This document shows, one piece after another, positions 18,717-28,198 of a DNA stretch of 64,000 nucleotides. The number at the start of each line of letters is the position of its first letter. The first letter of the stretch is position 1. This DNA comes from Caballeronia sordidicola (lineage in GTDB: Bacteria; Pseudomonadota; Gammaproteobacteria; Burkholderiales; Burkholderiaceae): assembly GCF_002220365.1 (NCBI RefSeq), contig NZ_MTHB01000111.1, positions 1 to 64,000 on the forward strand, written 5' to 3'. The position numbers and the translations under genes were made by a program. The notes below the pieces were generated by a model. It was given only the letters and a program-made list of their open reading frames with translations. It was not told where the DNA came from and ran no database searches.

Positions 18717-20132
18717 TCATTGTCCGAGCGAGGCCCAATACGCCCCGAATACATGCACTGACAGCAGATAGCCGATCACCACATTAACGGCGACGCCCGC
18801 CGTGAACGCGATGAAAGGCTTTGCACCCGTCGCGGACAAGCTGCCGAGTCGCGTGGTCAAGCCGATGCTCAGGAAACAGAAGGTAAAGGCCCAGGTGCGC
18901 AGTGCGGTGATCGGCGCGACGAAGGCGGGCGTCACGACGCTCCGGTATTCAGTCAGCGTGTAATGGCTGCCGATCCACGTAACGAGTGCCGAAGCGATCA
19001 GGAAGCCGATCACGAACTTCGGAAAGCGCGTCCAGATTTCGCGCGCCGTCGTCTGCGTTTTCACGGCGCCGGGTTCGTCGCGATCCCAGCGAGTGGTAGC
19101 GACAATCGCGAGCACGAATGCCCAGATGCCGATCCAGATGTCGCGCCCGACCACCTTCATCAGCGTGAAGGCTTGCAGCGACGCTTCCGGGGCGCCGGCA
19201 ATCGCGCTGCCGGCATGCTTCGCCAGATCGCCGTACGCCTGCGCGGCGGCAATGCCGGCGGCATCCGCGAATTCCGATGTCCCGATCCACGCACCGGCCA
19301 CGCCGGTCGGCAAGCCGAGCGCACGCGACACGAACGGCAGCGCGAATACCATCACGATTGCCCAGACGACCACGAGCGTAATGGCTACCGATGCCTGTTC
19401 GCGCTTCGCTCGCACTGCTCCCGCAATGGCGATGGCTGCCGATACGCCGCACACCGCGCCGCCGACACCGAGCACGGCCGCAAAACGCTTATCCAGTCCG
19501 AGCGCACGGCCGACCAGGAAGATGACGAAGAAGGTGACGAGCGAAACAACGGTCGCCTGGCCAACTGCGACGGGACCGGCCCACACGAGCAGCGTGAAGG
19601 GTAGCGTAGCGCCGAGCAGCACGATACCGACCTTGATATAGAACTCGACGCGCAAAGCAGGTACGAGCCATGCCGGAAGCCGCGTCAGGTTCGAGACAAT
19701 CAGGCCGAGCGCGAGCGCGATCAGCGGCGGTTCGAGGTTGTAAGTCGACGAACTGGTCCAGGCCCCGGCGATGAAGATCAGCGTTGAAACCACGAACACG
19801 ACAAGAAAGCCCGGCACGAACTGCGCGACCCGTTGCCCGAGCGCCGCGACCGCGATGCCGAACAGAATGGCGAAGACGATAAAGAGTGCGATGTAGTTCG
19901 GGAGGTGATGTCCCAGGTCAGTTGCTGCCTGAGCACCGCTCGACCATTTCGCGGGTGCGACTGCCAGCCACTTGATGCTCGTGCCCGACGCAAACAGCAG
20001 GTACGCGATCACGATGATGGCCAAGCCGATCCAGACGGCCCACCAGTCTTCGGTTTTGAAGGGGCCGCTGCTGGACCGTTCGGGCTGGCGTTCGGCTTCG
20101 TAAGATGGATTGGTGGTGGATGTATCGCTCAT
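18717..20132 (-). CDS. YeiH-family putative sulfate/anion exporter
   Basis: A 471-residue integral membrane protein of the Cons_hypoth698 (YeiH) family, often annotated as a putative sulfate exporter. About 12 hydrophobic segments follow a polar N-terminal tail of ~27 residues. Family landmarks include PPLIALALGLIVSNL, RVEFYIKVGIVLLGATL and the signature-like GVGGAVCGVSAAIAIAGAV, plus GTSEFADAAGIAAAQAYG. It is longer than E. coli YeiH (~349 residues) because of extra N-terminal helices and an insertion around residue 320-370. It is monocistronic. The substrate is only suggested by family annotation. Confidence 0.85.
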   Translation of the reverse strand: MSDTSTTNPSYEAERQPERSSSGPFKTEDWWAVWIGLAIIVIAYLLFASGTSIKWLAVAPAKWSSGAQAATDLGHHLPNYIALFIVFAILFGIAVAALGQRVAQFVPGFLVVFVVSTLIFIAGAWTSSSTYNLEPPLIALALGLIVSNLTRLPAWLVPALRVEFYIKVGIVLLGATLPFTLLVWAGPVAVGQATVVSLVTFFVIFLVGRALGLDKRFAAVLGVGGAVCGVSAAIAIAGAVRAKREQASVAITLVVVWAIVMVFALPFVSRALGLPTGVAGAWIGTSEFADAAGIAAAQAYGDLAKHAGSAIAGAPEASLQAFTLMKVVGRDIWIGIWAFVLAIVATTRWDRDEPGAVKTQTTAREIWTRFPKFVIGFLIASALVTWIGSHYTLTEYRSVVTPAFVAPITALRTWAFTFCFLSIGLTTRLGSLSATGAKPFIAFTAGVAVNVVIGYLLSVHVFGAYWASLGQ

Positions 20133-20488
20133 CGTCGCCCCGAAATTGTTATAACGCCGGTGCGTGCGAGCCCGGACGGCATCGCTACGGCTACCGGCGT
20201 ACTGACTGAAGGTGTTTGCGTGGTCCGTGGAGGATCGCCGGATTGCGGCGCAGCGACAACGGTTCCGATTCGCTGCGTGCGCCGCCGTGCACGGAATTCC
20301 ACGATCGGATTATTGGCAGGCGTGGGTCACTCGCGCCAATATCGATTCGCTATTTCTAAATCCGAAATTGTGTATTAGGGCGCGGCGAGGGTGGGCCTTT
20401 CGTTCTCCGACGGTTCTCCGACAGTTCTTCGACTGAACCGCCAACCATCCCCGGCAGAGACGAAACCGGAACCCTGCCTATGCACTTT
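20133..20488. other. Intergenic region with a triple 11-bp repeat
   Basis: No gene is recognised in these 356 bases. Positions 20402-20434 hold three tandem 11-mers (GTTCTCCGACG, GTTCTCCGACA, GTTCTTCGACT). The repeat lies between the exporter's 5' side and the 3' end of the TAXI protein gene. Confidence 0.7.
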
Positions 20489-21826
20489 CTACCGCGCTGC
20501 TTCGCTCAAATGCGTCCGCACGAACCCAACGTGTTCACGAAGTACATAAAACGCATCGGCATGCGCAAGCGGCATGCGCAAGGTATTGAGGGACTCCTCG
20601 ATCTGGTCGAGCTCCGCTACGAGCGCCTGTCGCTCCTGCGCAGTCGAGCTGGTCAGCGCGCTGCGTTCTATTGCGATGAGCGCGCCGTAATACCGATAGA
20701 TCCGGGATCTCACGCGCCACGCATACAACGCGGGAATCAGCCGCAACGCCGGGATCAGCAGGACGGCGACGGGCAGCAGCAGTACAAGTATCCGGTCTGC
20801 AATGCTGGCGAGCCAGAAGGGCAGGATGCGGTAGAGGAAACTTTTCCCCGACTTGTAATAGCGTGTGGCCTCTTCGCTGATCGGGTATTCGCGGGCGATC
20901 GGATTGGGAAATTGCCCGGCATTTTGCAGCAGCCCCGGCATTCCGTGGACTTCCTGGGCAGCCTCGATGAGCAGATCCGATATGGCCGGGTGCAAGTTTT
21001 GCCGCGCGAGGATCTCGACGGTCGGGCCGATCAGATGCAAGGTCTGCGGAGGTATCTTTCGCCGGAGATCGAGCACGCCTGTCGGCAGGTCGATTTCTTC
21101 CAGATACGGGAAGAGCCGCGTATAAGCGCTTGCTTCCGCGAAGTCCATCACGGAAGTGCCCGGTATGCCAAGCAGCCTGACCATCAGCCCGCGCGTGGTC
21201 GAGTCGCCATTGAGCATTGCAGCATCAACGTTGCCGGCCACCAACTGCTTCGCCGCGTCCATGCCGTCGATCGGAACGAGTTGAGTGTCGCCACCCGGGC
21301 TTATGCCGTTGGCCTCGAGCAGGCTGAGCGACAGCCGGCGGGTGCCGCTACCCTCGCGCCCAATCGCGATCCTCTTGCCTTCCAGATCCGACAATTGCGT
21401 CAACCCCTTGCCGCGATAAAACACCACGATGGGGACGTAAAAGACGCTCCCGAGCGACATGAGGGAGGCTCTGGCCGCCGCATCGGACACGCCCCCTTGC
21501 ACCAGCGCAAGGTCGACATGGCTCTTGGGGTCCATCAGTCTTTGCAGGTTCTGCACCGAACCATCGGATTCGAGCACCTTGAGGGTGACGCCATTGCGCG
21601 CCAGGATTTTCTTGTACTCGTCGGCGGTATGCAGGAGCGCGCTGTCCTCGGGACCTGCGCTGATCGTGATGGTTCTGGGCGGAGCAGGATCTGCCAGCCA
21701 GACGATCAGCCCGATCATGACGATGAAAAACAGGGCGAAGGGTGCCGACGTCAGAGAAAGATCGCGCCAGGCCACATGGGAGTGGTCGTGCGGAAAACGC
21801 GGGTGATGCGGGCGATGTTGTTTCAT
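20489..21826 (-). CDS. Membrane-anchored TAXI-family (TRAP-type) solute-binding protein
   Basis: About 445 residues. TAXI proteins are the receptor family of some TRAP transporters. A histidine-rich N-terminus (MKQHRPHHPRFPHDHSH) is followed by one membrane helix (APFALFFIVMIGLIVWLA), a receptor domain beginning ITISAGPEDSALLHTADEY, and a C-terminal hydrophobic pair (ILVLLLPVAVLLIPALRLIPALYAW) with a charged, possibly coiled tail. The ATG at 21826 was preferred to an upstream GTG at 21850. No TRAP membrane subunits (DctQ/DctM) are near. This tethered architecture, with a tail after the second helix, differs from free periplasmic receptors and may serve sensing rather than transport. Confidence 0.8.
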   Translation of the reverse strand: MKQHRPHHPRFPHDHSHVAWRDLSLTSAPFALFFIVMIGLIVWLADPAPPRTITISAGPEDSALLHTADEYKKILARNGVTLKVLESDGSVQNLQRLMDPKSHVDLALVQGGVSDAAARASLMSLGSVFYVPIVVFYRGKGLTQLSDLEGKRIAIGREGSGTRRLSLSLLEANGISPGGDTQLVPIDGMDAAKQLVAGNVDAAMLNGDSTTRGLMVRLLGIPGTSVMDFAEASAYTRLFPYLEEIDLPTGVLDLRRKIPPQTLHLIGPTVEILARQNLHPAISDLLIEAAQEVHGMPGLLQNAGQFPNPIAREYPISEEATRYYKSGKSFLYRILPFWLASIADRILVLLLPVAVLLIPALRLIPALYAWRVRSRIYRYYGALIAIERSALTSSTAQERQALVAELDQIEESLNTLRMPLAHADAFYVLREHVGFVRTHLSEAAR

Positions 21827-22027
21827 GAGACCCCGAGGGAAAAGCCTCACACTTTTAGGAATGACATCAAGCCGTAGTCAGGCGGCGCTTGAGCGGAGCA
21901 GCGACTGCCTCACAGGATACGCGTGCCGCGGCAGACCTGACCTGGTGCAGAGTTTATAGGGGAAGTCGGGAGTCGAGGGAGAAATGCCCGGTGCCGTTAT
22001 GCGCAGGGGGTTCTAAAGAATCAAGAG

Positions 22028-22051
22028 GGGCGCCGGACTGAGCCGGCGCCC
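22028..22051 (-). terminator. Hairpin terminator of the leftward CMD/ABC operon
   Basis: GGGCGCCGG and CCGGCGCCC form a perfect 9-bp stem around a 6-base loop, 35 bases beyond the stop of the last gene of the leftward operon. Read on the minus strand the stem is followed by CTCTTGATTCTTT, a loose T-rich tail. Confidence 0.65.
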
Positions 22052-22085
22052 GGACGACGATTGTTCCTCGCCGACGCCTGCCCGC

Positions 22086-22664
22086 TCATCCCACCGGTTC
22101 GCCGAGATTGAGCATCAGCCTGTTGGCCCACGCGAAGATGGCAATGGAGTGAATCAGGTCGAGGATCTCGTCGTCACTCAATCCCACATCGCGCAGCGCC
22201 CGCAACTGTGCCGGTTCAACCTGACCCGGCGTGAGCGTCAGGTCGATCGACGCCAGCACGATAGCCTTCTCGCGCGGCGACGTGCCAGCGGTAGCCGGAT
22301 CATTAAAAACTTGCTCGATCACGTCGTCGCGTTTCGCCAGCTGCTCGAAACGCTGTGCATGCACGGACGCGCAATACACGCAGCCATTGACCCGCGAGAC
22401 GACTGTCGACGCCAGTTCCCGCTCCGCACGGGGCAAGCCGCCCGGTGCATACATGATCGCGTTGAAGGCGGCCGAGCGCTGCCGCAGGATTTCCGGCTGA
22501 TGCACGAGGAACAGGTAATAGTCGGATTCCTTCGCCTTCGGATGACTCTCTTCGAGCACGGTTATCTGCTCGGGGGAGGCATCGGCGAGTTCCACCACGT
22601 CCAGCCATGCGTCCCATCCCAGCACGCGATTCGTGAAGCCATGCGCTTCAATTACCCGGCTCAT
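22086..22664 (-). CDS. Alkylhydroperoxidase-like CMD-fold protein (Avi_7169-like)
   Basis: A 192-residue protein of the carboxymuconolactone decarboxylase/AhpD superfamily with the redox motif CVYCASVH (C95, C98, H102). In AhpD this CxxC-H set reduces peroxides. Here the reaction is unproven. The length and neighbours match the group I recall as TIGR04030 (peroxidase-related, Avi_7169), which co-occurs with the next gene's family and a peptide-type ABC transporter. The start overlaps the upstream gene by ATGA. It is the last gene of the operon. Confidence 0.8.
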   Translation of the reverse strand: MSRVIEAHGFTNRVLGWDAWLDVVELADASPEQITVLEESHPKAKESDYYLFLVHQPEILRQRSAAFNAIMYAPGGLPRAERELASTVVSRVNGCVYCASVHAQRFEQLAKRDDVIEQVFNDPATAGTSPREKAIVLASIDLTLTPGQVEPAQLRALRDVGLSDDEILDLIHSIAIFAWANRLMLNLGEPVG

Positions 22665-23185
22665 GCGGCCTCCGTTGCATTCAAGACCTGCAGCGCGCGC
22701 AAACCGGCCGTCAGGCGAATCTGATAAGAAAGAAAGGCGATCAACTGCGCGAGGGCGACCACGGCGGGCGTCGGAATGCCAGCGGCGGGCAACCGTTCGA
22801 GCGCGGTTCTATCGCCGTCTATGGGGGCCTCGATCAGCATACGCGTGAAGGCTAGCATTGCGCGCAGACGGGGTTCCTGAGCATCGATCGAGCCTTGTGC
22901 GATCTGGTCGATCACGGCACGGTCCGCATTGATCGAAGCAAGCCGCTGCGCATAATGAGTCGCCAATGCAGGGGCTTTCGACAACGTGCAGGCATACAAC
23001 GCGACAAGCAAACGGTCGGTCAACGACAAATCCGGCAGTGCCGGATCGAATAACGCTTCGTAGCTGCGCTGTGTGGCGAAGGCGACCTTGTCGCGTTTAT
23101 GCCGGGTGGCGAAGGCCGGAGAACCGGGCGTGAGGCCCGCAATCCGGTCGACAATATCGGTGCTGAGATCGTAGGTGTCTGTCAT
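22661..23185 (-). CDS. CMD-domain protein lacking the CxxC pair (Avi_7170-like)
   Basis: A 174-residue helical protein of the same superfamily as its downstream neighbour, but without the CxxC-H redox motif. Only one cysteine remains (YACTLSKAPALATHYAQR). It fits the family I recall as TIGR04029 (CMD domain protein, Avi_7170). It overlaps the next gene by 4 bases and lies 2 bases after the hydrolase stop. The pairing of a cysteine-containing and a cysteine-less CMD protein suggests a heteromeric complex, which is an inference. Confidence 0.78.
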   Translation of the reverse strand: MTDTYDLSTDIVDRIAGLTPGSPAFATRHKRDKVAFATQRSYEALFDPALPDLSLTDRLLVALYACTLSKAPALATHYAQRLASINADRAVIDQIAQGSIDAQEPRLRAMLAFTRMLIEAPIDGDRTALERLPAAGIPTPAVVALAQLIAFLSYQIRLTAGLRALQVLNATEAA

Positions 23186-23187
23186 GG

Positions 23188-24516
23188 TTACTCCAGCCTG
23201 AAAGAGTCGCTAGCGCTTTTCGATGCGCGGGAATGGACGGCTGCGTCGAGAAAAGCCAGCACTTCGCGCCACGATGATTCATCGGCGCGTGCGTTTGCTG
23301 CGGGTTCGCCGCCGCCCGTGCTGATGCGTCCGGAAACGGGATGCGCATACACGAGTTGCGTGGTGGGCACGTACGGAAAAACAATCGCGTGGCCTGCGTT
23401 GTCGAAGTCGAGATGGCGCACCGGATACGCATGCTTTTCTCGTTCAAGCCGTTCCACGACCATGCGTGAATAGTCGGAGGAGGGCCATGAACCATCGTCG
23501 GTAGCGGAGAGCAGCAGCACAGGCCCATCTGTATTTTCGACGCGAATCCGTGCTCGTTCCACCGCGTCCTTATCGAGCAATGCGGTTCGAATCGCGCGTT
23601 CATGACGATGCGGCGGCGGGCCATCGTCGAAGGGTTTCCAGCTCGCGGTGCGGTTGTTTTCCCACAGGTGCGGCAGCGGCTTGCCGTCTAGCAGCCAGGT
23701 GGGACCTTCGCGACCTGTTGCTGGATCGGCGGCGTTCTGCGCGCTGTGAACGACCGCGCCGGGCACATAACCAATCACCGCCTTGATGCGATCCGGGTAC
23801 GTCGCGCCGAGCAGCAACGCGAGTTCACCGCCGCGCGATTGCCCGCTCACTGCAATAAAGCCAAACACCGGTTGCAACTCGCGCGTGATCCAGTCGAGCG
23901 CGCGGCGAAAGTATTCGAGCGGTGTGTGGGAGATGTAGTCGGACAGCCCCGGCGTCTTGAAGTAACCAAGCGCGAGGGCGGCGTATCCGCGCGATGCGTA
24001 AAGCGCGCCGCGCGGTTCGTTGATGCCGCCGCCCGATCCATTCAGCACGAGCACGACCGGATGCGGTCCGGGTGTCGCGGGCAAGAACAACGTGCCGACA
24101 CAGCCGTCAACGCGCATGTCGCGTCGTTGCACACCGGGCGCCATCAGGCGTTGTATCAGTAGCGTGGCGCTCAGTACTTGTCCGCGCTCATCGATCACCT
24201 CAATGCAAGTCGACAGCGCGTCAGAGACATCCGCAGGAAACACCTCGCGATTGCCCGCTTCAACGGGCACCTGTGACCAGATGAGTCCCATCGGCGATAC
24301 CCCGCTGTAGTCGCCTCCGACCGGCGCATCCCGTGCAACGTCGATGACGCCGTGGTCATCGGCACGGAAGACCGCATGACTGGTCCAGACCGTGCCTTCG
24401 CCGCGCACGGTCTGCGTGCGAAGGGTCAACACTGCCCCCGCGCGTGCACCGGTCACTGCAATGTGCCGCGCGACGTCGATCAGATCATCGCCCGGTGTAA
24501 CCGTGATGTCGATCAT
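23188..24516 (-). CDS. Acyl-CoA thioesterase/BAAT-like alpha/beta hydrolase
   Basis: A 442-residue protein with two domains. The N-terminal beta-rich part has GEGTVWTSHAVFRAD and GGDYSGVSPMGLIWS, as in acyl-CoA thioester hydrolase/bile-acid-CoA N-acyltransferase proteins. The C-terminal alpha/beta hydrolase has the nucleophile elbow GQSRGGE, an acid in SATDDGSWPS and a histidine in FDNAGHAI. The usual nucleophile of BAAT enzymes is Cys or Ser, and here it is Ser, so hydrolysis of an ester or thioester is more likely than acyl transfer. It lies between the binding protein and CMD genes and presumably processes the imported compound. Confidence 0.8.
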   Translation of the reverse strand: MIDITVTPGDDLIDVARHIAVTGARAGAVLTLRTQTVRGEGTVWTSHAVFRADDHGVIDVARDAPVGGDYSGVSPMGLIWSQVPVEAGNREVFPADVSDALSTCIEVIDERGQVLSATLLIQRLMAPGVQRRDMRVDGCVGTLFLPATPGPHPVVLVLNGSGGGINEPRGALYASRGYAALALGYFKTPGLSDYISHTPLEYFRRALDWITRELQPVFGFIAVSGQSRGGELALLLGATYPDRIKAVIGYVPGAVVHSAQNAADPATGREGPTWLLDGKPLPHLWENNRTASWKPFDDGPPPHRHERAIRTALLDKDAVERARIRVENTDGPVLLLSATDDGSWPSSDYSRMVVERLEREKHAYPVRHLDFDNAGHAIVFPYVPTTQLVYAHPVSGRISTGGGEPAANARADESSWREVLAFLDAAVHSRASKSASDSFRLE

Positions 24517-24523
24517 GTTGGCC

Positions 24524-26101
24524 TCAATTGCCGCTGCGCGTAACCATCATCGCGGTCGTGCGGTCGCTGACCGCCGGTGTCACTTTCAAGCCTTTCTTCG
24601 CGGCCCAGACGTTCTCGTAGTGAAAGAGCGGAATGATGCCCACGTCGTCGCTCACCACTTTCACCGACTGCCGCAGGATGGCTTCACGTTTGGCGGTATC
24701 GAACTCGGCCGTGGCGGCGTCAAGCGCGTGGTCGACCGCCGGGCTGCTATAACGGCCCCAGTTCGACGCACCAATACCCTTCTTCGGATCGACGGTGCCA
24801 AGAATGTTGACGAGCGCATAGCTTGCTTCGCCTGTGCCGTTACCCCAGGCGATCATGCTCACCGCAAACTCGTTCTTGTTCGCGCGGCTGGCGTAACTGG
24901 CCCACGGCATCACCTCGACCTTCGTCTTCACGCCTATGCGCGTCCAGAATTGCGCCACGGCCTGCGCCGTTTCGGGCGCTTGCGGATAACGGTCGTTCGG
25001 CACGCTGAGCGTCAATTGGAAGCCGTCTGGAAAGCCTGCTTCGGCCAGCAGCTTCTTTGCCTGGACCGGGTCGTTAGGGATGTCCTTTACGTCCGGGTTG
25101 TAACCGAAGGTCTTGGCCGGCATCCACTGGTTGGCGACCGTTGCCGCGCCTTGCAGGATGCGATCGGTGATGGCGGGGCGATTGATCGCGAGCGACAATG
25201 CGCGGCGCACGCGCACGTCGAGCAGCGGGTTCTTGGCCAACGGCTTGCCCGCGTTGTCGGTAATGTACGGGCTCGGACCCTCACGGAAACTTGGCTGAAG
25301 TATCAGCACACGCAGGCCCGGATACGCGAACACCGATACCTTCGGCGACTGCTTGAGACGCGGCAGGTCGGAGACGGAGACCTTGTCGATCATATCCACG
25401 TCGCCCGACAACAACGCCGCCGTGCGTGCCGCCGCGTTGCTCACGTAGCGATAGTTCACCTTGTCCCAGATCGGCTTGGCGCCCCAGTACGCATCGTTGC
25501 GCGTCATCACCACGCGGTCGCCTGGCGTGTAAGAAACGAACTTGTATGGCCCCGAGCCTACCATTGCGCGACCGGAGTTGTAGTCCTCCGTCGTCGCCTT
25601 CTCTCCCACGTGCTTGCTGACAATATGAACGGAGGTCAGGTTCAGCGGCAGGTCCGGCGTCGGCGAGCTGGTCTTGATGGTCAGCGTGTACGGATCAGGT
25701 GCAGTGACGGACGCGATAGTACGCAGATACCCCGCGAAGGTGGCGATGGTCCCCGGCACGTTGCGGGCGCGCTGATACGAATAGATCACGTCGTCCGCGG
25801 TAAACGGTGTGCCGTCTTGCCACTTGACGTCGTGGCGCAGTTTGAATTCCCATGTGTCGTTGCCGGTTGCCTTCCAGCTCGTCGCCAGGCCGGGCGCGAG
25901 GACGTTGTCATGATTCTCGACCAGCAGATCCCAGAAGTGCAGGTCGACGGAGCGGTCGCCCGCGTAGTTGTTCAGTTGCGGATCGAGCGACGAGAGCGGA
26001 TCGGCGAACGCGATGTTCAGCGTCTGCGCCGACGCGGCCGAACTGAACAACGCCGCAGTGGCGAGCGTGGCGGTCAGCGTGGAAAGGACCAGGCGTTTCA
26101 C
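24524..26101 (-). CDS. Peptide-type ABC transporter substrate-binding protein
   Basis: A 525-residue family-5 receptor. The signal peptide ends at SSAASAQ. Recognisable landmarks are FADPLSSLDPQLNNYAG, WEFKLRHDVKWQDGTPFTADDVIYSYQRA and SGPYKFVSYTPGDRVVM. It is 40 bases downstream of the ATPase pair and has its own place in the operon, so its assignment to this importer is secure. In related loci this position is held by the group I recall as KPN_01854-type binding proteins. The ligand is unknown. Confidence 0.9.
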   Translation of the reverse strand: MKRLVLSTLTATLATAALFSSAASAQTLNIAFADPLSSLDPQLNNYAGDRSVDLHFWDLLVENHDNVLAPGLATSWKATGNDTWEFKLRHDVKWQDGTPFTADDVIYSYQRARNVPGTIATFAGYLRTIASVTAPDPYTLTIKTSSPTPDLPLNLTSVHIVSKHVGEKATTEDYNSGRAMVGSGPYKFVSYTPGDRVVMTRNDAYWGAKPIWDKVNYRYVSNAAARTAALLSGDVDMIDKVSVSDLPRLKQSPKVSVFAYPGLRVLILQPSFREGPSPYITDNAGKPLAKNPLLDVRVRRALSLAINRPAITDRILQGAATVANQWMPAKTFGYNPDVKDIPNDPVQAKKLLAEAGFPDGFQLTLSVPNDRYPQAPETAQAVAQFWTRIGVKTKVEVMPWASYASRANKNEFAVSMIAWGNGTGEASYALVNILGTVDPKKGIGASNWGRYSSPAVDHALDAATAEFDTAKREAILRQSVKVVSDDVGIIPLFHYENVWAAKKGLKVTPAVSDRTTAMMVTRSGN

Positions 26102-26141
26102 GATGCAATTCCTTTTTATTGAGTGTGTTCTGGATTGAAAT

Positions 26142-27155
26142 TTAGTGAGCGTCGTTCAGGTGACACGCGCTGACATGCTCGATGGCAATGTGCGCCAGGC
26201 GCGGCACTTCGGTCTTGCAACGCGGCATCGCGTGCGGACAGCGCGGATGAAAATGGCAACCCGTCGGCGGCGCAAGCGGACTTGGCATCTCGCCGCGAAT
26301 GGCGGTGAAGTGCTTCTTGCGCGCATCGATACGGGGAATTTCGGCCAGCAAGGTCTGCGTATAAGGATGATTCGGATGCCGGAATATTTCCTCCACGGGA
26401 GCGCTTTCCACTACCCGTCCTAGATACATGATCACGACGCGATCCGACAATTGCTCGACCACGCCCAGGTCGTGGCTGATGAACAGGTACGTGAGATTGA
26501 GTTGTTCGCGCAGGTCCATGAAGAGATTCAGGATCTGCGCTTGTATTGATACATCCAGGGCGGCGACCGCTTCATCGCAGACGAGCATGGAAGGATTGAC
26601 CGCGAGCGCTCTCGCAATCCCGATGCGCTGCCGCTGGCCACCGCTGAACTCATGCGGATAACGGTCGGCAAGCGACGGGTCAAGGCCTGCGCGTTTTAAT
26701 TGCGCTGCCACGTAGTCGTCCAGATCGGGGCGTTCGACCATGCCGTGAACAAGCGGCGCTTCCCCGACGATATCGCGAATACGCCGTCGCGGATTCAGGC
26801 TCGAATACGGGTCCTGGAAGATCATCTGGATCGCCAGCCGCGCGGCGCGCAGCGCAGCCGGCGACATGGCCGCGCGGTCCTGTCCATCGACCAGCACGTC
26901 ACCTTCGGTCGGTGCGATGAGCCCCGAAACAATGCGACCGAGCGTCGATTTCCCGCAGCCGGATTCGCCGACCAGCCCGACGACTTCGCCCGGCGTGATC
27001 GCGAGATCGACATGTTCGACCGCTCGCGTGACCGCTTGCGCCGCAAGCACGTTGCGCTCGCGCAACCAGCGTGTTGCGGCATTCTCGTCGCGTTCGCCGA
27101 AGCGCTGGCTGACCCCGCGCAGTTCAATGAGCGCATGTGTATTTGTGTCGCTCAC
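26142..27155 (-). CDS. Dipeptide/oligopeptide ABC transporter ATPase, DppF type
   Basis: A 337-residue ATPase with Walker A GESGCGKST, FSGGQRQRIGIA and MLVCDEAVAALDVS. Walker B has Cys before Asp-Glu where most have Ala. The C-terminal oligopeptide domain ends with CHFHPRCPHA. An insertion near residue 25-35 (AATRWLRERNVLAAQ) precedes the core. It overlaps the DppD-type gene by 4 bases and pairs with it. Confidence 0.92.
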   Translation of the reverse strand: MSDTNTHALIELRGVSQRFGERDENAATRWLRERNVLAAQAVTRAVEHVDLAITPGEVVGLVGESGCGKSTLGRIVSGLIAPTEGDVLVDGQDRAAMSPAALRAARLAIQMIFQDPYSSLNPRRRIRDIVGEAPLVHGMVERPDLDDYVAAQLKRAGLDPSLADRYPHEFSGGQRQRIGIARALAVNPSMLVCDEAVAALDVSIQAQILNLFMDLREQLNLTYLFISHDLGVVEQLSDRVVIMYLGRVVESAPVEEIFRHPNHPYTQTLLAEIPRIDARKKHFTAIRGEMPSPLAPPTGCHFHPRCPHAMPRCKTEVPRLAHIAIEHVSACHLNDAH

Positions 27156-28198
27156 GCGGTTGTCTCCGTGCGTACATTGGCTTGCCGGCCGGGATGAAAA
27201 CAGCGCACGAGATGCGTGCCATGCTCGGAGGCTTGCGCGGCCGGCGAAGGTCCAAGCGCTGGCGCAGTCGAGCAGACCGACGTGGCTCGCGTGCAGCGCG
27301 CGGCGAACGCACAGCCTGGCGGCAATGAGCGCAGGTCCGGCGTGATGCCGGCAATCTGCGTGAGCCTTTTGCCGCGCGTATTGAGACTCGGCAAGCTGTC
27401 GATCAGACCCGCGGTGTACGGATGCTGCGGACGGTCGAGCACCGCATCCACGGCGCCTTGTTCAACGATCCGGCCCGCATACATCACCGCGATGTCATCG
27501 GCGAGACCCGCCACCACCGACAGGTCGTGCGTGATCCAGATCAGCGACGTGCCTTGCGTGCGCACGAGCGTTTGCACTTCGGACAGAATCTGCGCCTGGA
27601 TGGTGACATCGAGCGCGGTAGTGGGTTCATCGGCGATGATCAGGTCCGGCTTGTGCAGCATCGCAATTGCAATCGCCACACGCTGACGCATGCCGCCCGA
27701 CAACTGATGCGGATACGCACGCAGCCGTTCATCGGGACTGGCAATACCCATGGCCGCCAGCGCTTCGCTCGCCTGTTCGCGCGCGGCGCCTCGGCTCACG
27801 TCACGATGCGCGCGTACGGCTTCGATCATCTGCGCGTCCACGCGCTGCACCGGATTGAGGGTGGACATGGGGTCCTGGAACACCATCGCGATACGGCTGC
27901 CGCGCAGGCGCCGCATCTCCGCTTCGGGCAAGCCGACAAGGTTCTTGCCCTTGAACAGGATCTCGCCGCCGACCACGCGGCCGGGGGCATCGATGAGTCC
28001 CATGATCGAGAAGCCGGTCACCGACTTCCCCGATCCCGATTCGCCGACCAGACCCAGCACGCGACCGCGCGCGAGCGTGAGCGAGACGTCTTCGACAGCG
28101 GGCAGTTCGCCTTCGCGCGTGAAAAAGCGCGTTTGCAGATGGCGGACTTCGAGCGTGTTGTCCGCGGTATGGAAATCATGGAGAGCAGAGGCGCTCAT
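27152..28198 (-). CDS. Dipeptide/oligopeptide ABC transporter ATPase, DppD type
   Basis: A 348-residue ATPase with Walker [29 protein letters not shown] and LIIADEPTTALDVT, and the C-terminal CAFAARCTRA segment. It overlaps both neighbours by 4 bases, which fits co-translation with the permeases upstream and the DppF-type partner downstream. The sequence is clearly distinct from the DppD-type protein at 7584-8624, so the two importers are not a recent duplication. Confidence 0.92.
   Translation of the reverse strand: MSASALHDFHTADNTLEVRHLQTRFFTREGELPAVEDVSLTLARGRVLGLVGESGSGKSVTGFSIMGLIDAPGRVVGGEILFKGKNLVGLPEAEMRRLRGSRIAMVFQDPMSTLNPVQRVDAQMIEAVRAHRDVSRGAAREQASEALAAMGIASPDERLRAYPHQLSGGMRQRVAIAIAMLHKPDLIIADEPTTALDVTIQAQILSEVQTLVRTQGTSLIWITHDLSVVAGLADDIAVMYAGRIVEQGAVDAVLDRPQHPYTAGLIDSLPSLNTRGKRLTQIAGITPDLRSLPPGCAFAARCTRATSVCSTAPALGPSPAAQASEHGTHLVRCFHPGRQANVRTETTA

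Noticed and set aside
24392..26122. 576-codon open frame on the plus strand
   Set aside because: It lies antisense to the complete binding-protein gene and has an arginine- and histidine-rich composition without any domain. Such shadow frames are expected in high-GC DNA.
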